A stretch of 9,812 nucleotides of DNA from Candidatus Omnitrophota bacterium. GTDB taxonomy: Bacteria > Omnitrophota > Gorgyraeia > Duberdicusellales > 4484-171. A program made the position numbers and the translations under genes. This document shows, in pieces, positions 6,383 through 9,812 of this stretch (positions are counted from its first letter, which is position 1; every line of letters begins with the position of its first letter). The stretch lies in assembly GCA_028717025.1 (NCBI GenBank), contig JAQUOR010000054.1:1-9812 (forward strand). Direction: 5' to 3'. Under the pieces are notes generated by a model. That model worked only from the letters and a program-made list of their open reading frames with translations, was not told the DNA's origin and searched no databases.

Positions 6383-6784
6383 TCTAAGAACCCTGCAGAG
6401 CGCATTTAAAAGGCACTTGATTGAAGGGACGGTCCACCTTAAGGAAACTTTGAAGCGAAGGTTTCTTCTGGAATCTTTATGTTCAAGGAGAAAAACGAAG
6501 GATATCATCAACTTCCTATAATATACATTATGTTAACTTTTATAATTAGCTCTTTTTGCTGTAACATATTGTGCTACAAATAGTTATGAATATAATATAA
6601 AATCCTGTGAATTGACAAATTCATATTTACCCATCTCCTACTTTTGTATTGTTTGTTCTTAAGGGGTAATTCTCTGCTAAAATCTGTCCTGTCTCCCCAA
6701 AGAAATAATCCGATAATTTTTGCAGTAATAACACGCAAGGTTCGGCTGGAAGGCAATATCTAACCAGGTTTGGGACTAGCCCTG
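6383..6784. other. Non-coding gap downstream of the ribbon-helix-helix gene
   Basis: No gene is supported. The piece GGGACGGTCCACC at 6426-6438 and an interrupted inverted repeat at 6656-6704 (TTCTT-AA-GGGG ... CCCC-AA-AGAA, with CTGTCCTGTCTCCCC) recall, from memory, the GGGGACGGT / GGGGACAG-type palindromes that accompany REP-associated transposases. The rest is AT-rich. A 60-codon minus-strand frame with a TTG start (6756-6574) has no ribosome site. Confidence 0.35.
6442..6467 (+). terminator. Ten-bp hairpin downstream of the ribbon-helix-helix gene
   Basis: AGGAAACTTT (6442-6451) pairs with AAGGTTTCTT (6458-6467) over 10 bp including two G·T pairs, around the loop GAAGCG. The G·T pairs would be A·C clashes on the other strand, so the structure favours a plus-strand transcript. 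Only a weak T-rich tail follows (CTGGAATCTTTATG), so it may be a 3' stabiliser or a poor terminator. Confidence 0.4.
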
Positions 6785-6816
6785 AAAATAACAATAGCGG
6801 GAACATTTCCCGCTAT
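6785..6816 (-). terminator. Intrinsic terminator of the riboswitch transcript
   Basis: Read on the minus strand, ATAGCGGGAA and TTCCCGCTAT form a perfect 10-bp GC-rich stem (6794-6816) around a 3-nt loop, followed by TGTTATTTT (6793-6785). It lies about 50 nt beyond the end of the c-di-GMP aptamer and is the natural end or decision point of that transcript. Confidence 0.7.
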
Positions 6817-6865
6817 ATCACTTTAACTACCTAAAACGCGCCGATAAGGGCCTTTCCCTTACCAT

Positions 6866-7008
6866 CCGTGCAACCCAGCCACCCTAGTAGCCTCTAGGTG
6901 CCTAACTTGCCCTTAACGGGCCTTTCTGCTAAAGAGCAACGGCTTCCTGAACTACTTTAGGCCTGTTGGCTTTGCGCCCCCCGATTTCTCGAGGTTTGCC
7001 CTTACCGG
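6866..7008 (-). promoter_or_regulatory. Cyclic di-GMP-I (GEMM-I) riboswitch aptamer with enlarged P3
   Basis: On the minus strand the RNA matches the GEMM-I aptamer. P1 is CCGGTAA (7008-7002) with TTGC-A-CGG (6873-6866). Then GGGCAAACC, a 6-bp stem CCTCGA/TCGGGG closed by a GAAA tetraloop (6985-6988), the conserved GCGCAAAGCC (6977-6968), AACAGG, and CCTAAAG (6961-6955), the expected tetraloop-receptor strand, with CTACTAGGG as its partner. The 3' side is GGTGGCTGGGTTGC (6883-6870). It differs from the compact aptamer (about 80-90 nt) in a roughly 60-nt extra branch within P3. In the class, binding of c-di-GMP alters termination or translation. Downstream hairpins (6845-6861 and 6794-6816) form the expression platform. 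No gene on this strand follows. Confidence 0.88.
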
Positions 7009-7015
7009 CAATTCA

Positions 7016-7044
7016 TATATACACTATTTCTTCCGGAATTTCAA
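7016..7044 (-). promoter_or_regulatory. Promoter of the c-di-GMP riboswitch
   Basis: On the minus strand: TTGAAA (7044-7039), a 17-nt spacer, TATATA (7021-7016). The predicted start (about 7008-7010) falls exactly at the first base of aptamer stem P1, so the riboswitch RNA appears to be made from its own promoter instead of read-through from the upstream radical SAM gene. Confidence 0.65.
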
Positions 7045-7069
7045 GGTTACGCTTTTGTCTTCTGGAAGT

Positions 7070-7228
7070 TTAAACCAAGGGTTACGGTAAGTACCATAAG
7101 TCTCATAGATGGCAATAAGAGTCGCTGTCAATAACAGCTCGTCGCCAACAACACCCCTTTAGGTTTATAATGATTTTCGTCACGACCGCAAGGACTTACT
7201 TAAACAAAATGCCCGTTGCTTGGTTTAA
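7070..7228. repeat. Nested 159-nt inverted-repeat structure between pflX-like gene and riboswitch
   Basis: Within the gap 7009-7235, TTAAACCAAG (7070-7079) and CTTGGTTTAA (7219-7228) are perfect 10-bp inverted repeats. Inside them GTAAGT-A-CC (7087-7095) pairs with GGACTTAC (7192-7199), then TGGC (7110-7113) with GCCA (7144-7147), and GCTGT (7124-7128) with ACAGC (7134-7138). The order is properly nested, as in a long interrupted hairpin RNA. The strand is undetermined. The same segment on the minus strand holds a 44-codon open frame (7158-7024), so a decayed gene is the rival reading. Confidence 0.45.
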
Positions 7229-7235
7229 GATTATT

Positions 7236-8192
7236 TTAAAGTAAACCCTCAAGAGAGTTCTTATCAAAATAGACGCCGGCGAGCGCTTCCTGGGAATCCA
7301 GTTCCTGTACCCAACCCTTTAAACCGAGTTCTTCAACGCACGTTTTAACTTGATTATATTCTGATACATTCACTCTGCGGCGCAAATTAACTGAAGTTTG
7401 CGCCTTAAAGTAAGGTTGGTATTGAAACATGACACTCACCAACGCGCCTGGCGCGTTTTTCTTAATCCACGCTAAAGCCTGCAGTGAATCAGCGCTGTGA
7501 TTTGGCAACACCAGATGCCTGATGATAACGCCCCGTTTTAACAAAAGGTTATCCTTGCTCAATGCAGCAGCACTCCGCTGAGCATGCATTGCCTTTATAC
7601 TTTCCTGACTGTAAAAAGGGTAATCCGGTGCATTCGAATAATCTTTCGCGATCCGTTCAGTCATGTATTTGATATCCGGCAGGTAAATATCTACAATGCC
7701 GGAAAGTTCCCGGATGATTTCAGGCTTCTCGTAGCCGGAAGTATTATACACGATAGGAAGGTTTAAGCCTTCCTGGTGCGCGAGCAAAAGCGCTTTTAGG
7801 ATTTGCGGCAAAACATGCGTAGGGGTAACAAGGTTGATATTGTGGGCGCCTTTTCCCTGCAAATTGAGCATTACAGCTGCCAGGCTCTTTTCGTTAAGTA
7901 TTGAGCCCGTAAGCTGATGAGAAAACATGTAATTTTGACAATAAATACACTTTAGACTACAGCCGGAAAAAAATATGGTACCGCTCCCCTGGCTGCCGCT
8001 TATTAAAGGTTCCTCGCCATGGTGCAAAAATGCGGTATAGACCATTAAATCCTGGGTTATGCCGCAGATGCCCCTCTCCCCTTTTAGCCGGTTAACCCTG
8101 CAATTGCGGGGACAAAGGTCGCAAGAAGCGAGTCTTGCGTAGAGAGAATCGCATATCGCCCTTAGCGTAGAAAGCTTACTTTTTCGTTGCAT
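7236..8192 (-). CDS. PflX-like radical SAM protein (COG1313)
   Basis: The 318-aa protein belongs to the PflX/COG1313 branch of the pyruvate formate-lyase activase-like radical SAM enzymes. The N-terminal cluster C24-x2-C27-PRN-C31...GICG with C43 is typical of this branch and precedes the radical SAM signature C78-SLK-C82-IY-C85, which binds the [4Fe-4S] cluster that cleaves S-adenosylmethionine. Further family features are GSGTIFFSGC, TPTHVLPQI, VYNTSGYE, VDIYLPDIKY and HLVLPNH. The substrate is not known for the family; a glycyl-radical activase role is inferred only from homology. It is the last gene of the minus operon, overlapping DUF4416 by 17 nt, and length is close to family size. No clear terminator follows. 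Confidence 0.92.
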   Translation of the reverse strand: MQRKSKLSTLRAICDSLYARLASCDLCPRNCRVNRLKGERGICGITQDLMVYTAFLHHGEEPLISGSQGSGTIFFSGCSLKCIYCQNYMFSHQLTGSILNEKSLAAVMLNLQGKGAHNINLVTPTHVLPQILKALLLAHQEGLNLPIVYNTSGYEKPEIIRELSGIVDIYLPDIKYMTERIAKDYSNAPDYPFYSQESIKAMHAQRSAAALSKDNLLLKRGVIIRHLVLPNHSADSLQALAWIKKNAPGALVSVMFQYQPYFKAQTSVNLRRRVNVSEYNQVKTCVEELGLKGWVQELDSQEALAGVYFDKNSLEGLL

Positions 8193-8712
8193 TTTTTATC
8201 TGCTCGCGGTATGTTTCCCGTGCCGCAAGGAATATTCTCTTATGGTCGGGCCGACGATAATCGGGATATGTGGTAGGAAAGGTACAGAAATCACCGTCCC
8301 GATAATACATGGTCACTTCAGCGTAAATACCCTTGCCCAGATAAATACGGTGATAAAAATCTTTTGTGGTAGTCAACACTAATTTTGCCTGGTCAAGGTA
8401 ACCGGGATCTATGTTGGCAGCACGTTTTGCGGCATGTGCAAATTTTTTTTCTACTTTTATGCTAAACAGTTTTATCTCGGCAAAACGACCGGGATCCTGA
8501 AGCTTTTTAAAAACGATAAAACGCCGCAACAGAGGTTTTCCCATTTCAGGATAGTAATAATCGGTAAAGTTGAAATCAATAACGTCGCTTTCAAGATCGA
8601 TCGCGCCAAATTTTTTCTGGAAAATATTTCTTATTTTTTGATATACGCGTTCATGCGTATAGATGATGCTGCAGAAGAATTTTACCGGTAAAGGAAAGCA
8701 TCGTGTGAGCAT
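8176..8712 (-). CDS. DUF4416 family protein
   Basis: The 178-aa product matches DUF4416 over nearly its full length: VKFFCSIIYTHE near the start, KKFGAIDLESDVIDFNFTDYY, EMGKPLLRRFIVF, EIKLFSIKVEKKFA, ANIDPGYLDQAKLVLTTTKD, HRIYLGKGIYAEVTMYY, and TYPDYR near the end. The function is unknown. The invariant NIDPGYL and KD.YHRIYLG.GI.AE stretches suggest an enzyme-like or nucleotide-related site, but that is only inference. The ATG (8712) directly follows the TAA of the upstream PilZ gene with no gap, and its 3' end overlaps the radical SAM gene, so the three are translationally coupled. Confidence 0.93.
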   Translation of the reverse strand: MLTRCFPLPVKFFCSIIYTHERVYQKIRNIFQKKFGAIDLESDVIDFNFTDYYYPEMGKPLLRRFIVFKKLQDPGRFAEIKLFSIKVEKKFAHAAKRAANIDPGYLDQAKLVLTTTKDFYHRIYLGKGIYAEVTMYYRDGDFCTFPTTYPDYRRPDHKRIFLAARETYREQIKNATKK

Positions 8713-9102
8713 TTAAGCATTTGTGGAAGGCGAAATTAATTCCGGGGCTTTTATGTGTGAATTTATGTATGCAACGAGATTTTTTCTGTCGTGTTCTTTG
8801 ATGTCGCTGAAATATATCCCCACATGATAGGAGTTTTTTCCGTTATCGTGCATGCTTTCTTGACGCACCACTACACCCTGGCATTGAATTTTTTTAACGG
8901 TCTTAGCGCGACCGCCGTTTTTCTTTAAAGGAATAAGGATAATAATGTTGAGTTTGGTCATCGGCTCAAGCGGTTTGTTGACCGCACAATACACACCGCT
9001 GCCGCTGATATTCTTTGTTTCGGTAACAATATCAAACTCAATATCAGAAAGCTTTAAAGATAAAGATTTTTCAACCCGGGGATACTGTCTTTTATCGTTC
9101 AT
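8713..9102 (-). CDS. PilZ domain protein, 129 aa
   Basis: This single-domain PilZ protein is a likely cytoplasmic c-di-GMP receptor. The N-terminal motif R5-QYP-R9 and the N31-I-S33-GS-G36 motif are both intact. Strands follow (LNIIILIPL, IQCQGVVVR) and the domain closes with HVGIYFSDI (93-101), then a helix (EHDRKNLVAYINSHI). PilZ proteins change the activity of a partner when they bind the messenger, in motility, adhesion or polymer export; the partner is unknown. The start lies 5 nt after the stop of the small zinc-ribbon gene, and its stop abuts the ATG of DUF4416. It is not a close copy of the other PilZ domains here. Confidence 0.92.
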   Translation of the reverse strand: MNDKRQYPRVEKSLSLKLSDIEFDIVTETKNISGSGVYCAVNKPLEPMTKLNIIILIPLKKNGGRAKTVKKIQCQGVVVRQESMHDNGKNSYHVGIYFSDIKEHDRKNLVAYINSHIKAPELISPSTNA

Positions 9103-9107
9103 GAAAA

Positions 9108-9254
9108 TCAGGCAGGTTGCTGTTTTTTCTTTAAAAATTCCTTAAAGCAACCCTTATTGCAGTAGTAGCCGCCGTTTCGAAAATACCAGGCTACCCTTTT
9201 TAAGGACTTATTGCAGCTTAAACAATTTTTTCTTTTTTCTTCTGTTTTTGCCAT
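9108..9254 (-). CDS. 48-aa zinc-ribbon-like protein
   Basis: This very short gene is recognised from its residues: a basic N-terminus (MAKTEEKRKN), C11-LS-C14, the middle SLKRVAWYFRNGGYY, then C32-NKG-C36 and a lysine-rich tail. Four cysteines in C-x2-C ... C-x3-C spacing suggest one zinc site. Small proteins of this shape (CxxC, KR..YYR.G.YYC..GC) are conserved in candidate phyla; the role is unknown and could be RNA or protein binding. It is placed exactly between two PilZ genes, with 5-nt gaps on both sides (stop of the upstream gene 9260, start of the downstream one 9102), which supports a real coding gene in the operon. No Shine-Dalgarno is visible, so coupling with the upstream gene is likely. 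Confidence 0.8.
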   Translation of the reverse strand: MAKTEEKRKNCLSCNKSLKRVAWYFRNGGYYCNKGCFKEFLKKKQQPA

Positions 9255-9259
9255 AGTAA

Positions 9260-9589
9260 TTAAGAATTATAAATTTTGCTTAAAAATTGAGAAAGCGCAC
9301 CTTTATTCGGTTCGCTTACTTCCATAAACTCTAATCCCGCCACATACCGTTCTGCAATGCGCTCTTTCGAGCACCATATCACTTTTGCCTTCAAATCGAT
9401 GACTTTATCGATAAGATTGATATTGAGTTTCACGACATTCCCCTGCGGGAGAAAATCGTGACTGACGATCTTTGCCCCGCATGCGCTTAGATCCTTGCTC
9501 ACCGTATAAAAATAATTACGCCGGGGCAATACATTACATTCTATCGGAAAAGATACGCCTGCTCTAAAGCCATTTCTTCTTTCTTGCAT
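9260..9589 (-). CDS. PilZ domain protein, 109 aa
   Basis: The first gene of the minus operon is a compact PilZ protein: R5-NGF-R9 and D33-L-S35-AC-G38 are the two c-di-GMP-binding motifs, both kept. The domain continues with LDKxIDLKAKVIW-like strands (VIDLKAKVIWC, 63-73) and ends in VAGLEFMEV (83-91) with a terminal helix. It is similar in plan to the PilZ half of the protein at 3147-3866 (KVVWV, MGLEFYNI). Promoter boxes lie 27 nt upstream of the ATG, and there is no Shine-Dalgarno in the short leader. A role as c-di-GMP effector is inferred from the motifs; the target is unknown. Confidence 0.92.
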   Translation of the reverse strand: MQERRNGFRAGVSFPIECNVLPRRNYFYTVSKDLSACGAKIVSHDFLPQGNVVKLNINLIDKVIDLKAKVIWCSKERIAERYVAGLEFMEVSEPNKGALSQFLSKIYNS

Positions 9590-9615
9590 GATTATATTTA
9601 GGTATTTATTAAGTG

Positions 9616-9644
9616 TTTATACCATATTTTTCTCTGTTTGTCAA
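9616..9644 (-). promoter_or_regulatory. Promoter of the PilZ-DUF4416-radical SAM operon
   Basis: On the minus strand: consensus TTGACA (9644-9639), a 17-nt spacer, and TATAAA (9621-9616). Transcription would start near 9609, giving about a 20-nt leader before the ATG at 9589. The TGA stop of the frame upstream (9643-9641) lies inside the -35 box. Confidence 0.8.
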
Positions 9645-9811
9645 ATTGTTGAGGCGGTATTTTCAAGACTCTTTTTGTGATAGCGCGCGAAAAAATCGTA
9701 GGCAAACTCAGGTTTATTTCTTATAGAAAATGAGACACGTATTATGCGCGGCAATGATGCAGGCTGAATTCCTTTAGCGTCTGCTGCAGTTTAGAAAATG
9801 GGATTGCCGAT
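9641..9811 (-). pseudogene. Possible 3' end of a gene entering from the right, with a frame break
   Basis: On the minus strand the frame ending at TGA 9643-9641 is open for 49 codons and reads like protein (SLPRIIRVSFSIRN, EFAYDFFARYHKKS), but it meets a TAA at 9793-9791 and has no ATG. The neighbouring frame upstream (FSKLQQTLKEF) is open up to the window edge. Either a frameshift or sequencing error splits one gene, or this is a decayed remnant. The LPR.IRV.FSI stretch faintly recalls the end of GspJ-type minor pseudopilins. Too little is visible to be sure that it is coding. Confidence 0.3.
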
Positions 9812-9812
9812 A

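Noticed and set aside
6574..6756. 60-codon minus-strand frame downstream of the riboswitch, a candidate target gene
   Set aside because: It would start with TTG without a Shine-Dalgarno, has no recognisable motif, and overlaps the interrupted inverted repeat at 6656-6704. A short ATG further in (16 codons) is also unconvincing.
1..9812. CRISPR arrays, transposase genes, phage genes or plasmid origins
   Set aside because: No spaced direct repeats, DDE/Y1 motifs, integrase signatures or iteron clusters were found by eye on either strand.

Overview
The window looks like a chromosomal segment of an uncultivated Gram-negative bacterium, moderately AT-rich and densely packed. A TonB-dependent outer-membrane receptor and a lipoprotein show an outer membrane. 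The mix of DUF4416, a PflX-type radical SAM protein, very small zinc-ribbon proteins, several PilZ proteins and bS21 beside a zf-HC2 protein fits Candidatus Omnitrophota or a neighbouring candidate phylum. That placement is inference; there is no rRNA or other marker to fix it.

Plus-strand half (1-6382). A BtuB-like receptor, cut at its 5' end by the window edge, is followed by a hairpin and then rpsU. Next comes a tight cluster of a zf-HC2 membrane protein, UppP (undecaprenyl-diphosphatase) and a STAS-PilZ two-domain protein, the last two overlapping by ATGA. After about 290 non-coding bases, a strong sigma70-type promoter starts a second cluster: a BamE-like lipoprotein, an FMN-binding split-barrel protein, a 67-aa HicB-like protein and an exported DUF3108-like protein. 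A separate promoter drives a 68-aa ribbon-helix-helix protein.

Minus-strand half (9812-6785). A TTGACA/17/TATAAA promoter drives a five-gene operon: PilZ, a 48-aa zinc-ribbon protein, PilZ, DUF4416 and a PflX-like radical SAM enzyme. Beyond its 3' end, on the same strand, lies a c-di-GMP-I (GEMM-I) riboswitch with its own promoter. It has an enlarged P3 arm, a possible switching helix and an intrinsic terminator, but no recognisable gene follows it.

How it fits together. Three PilZ domains, all keeping both c-di-GMP-binding motifs, and a c-di-GMP riboswitch sit within 6.5 kb, so second-messenger signalling is the common theme. The most unusual element is the riboswitch: it appears to make a short stand-alone RNA, and read-through would run antisense into the ribbon-helix-helix gene. 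The 6383-7235 gap also holds a nested 159-nt inverted-repeat structure and possible gene or repeat debris.
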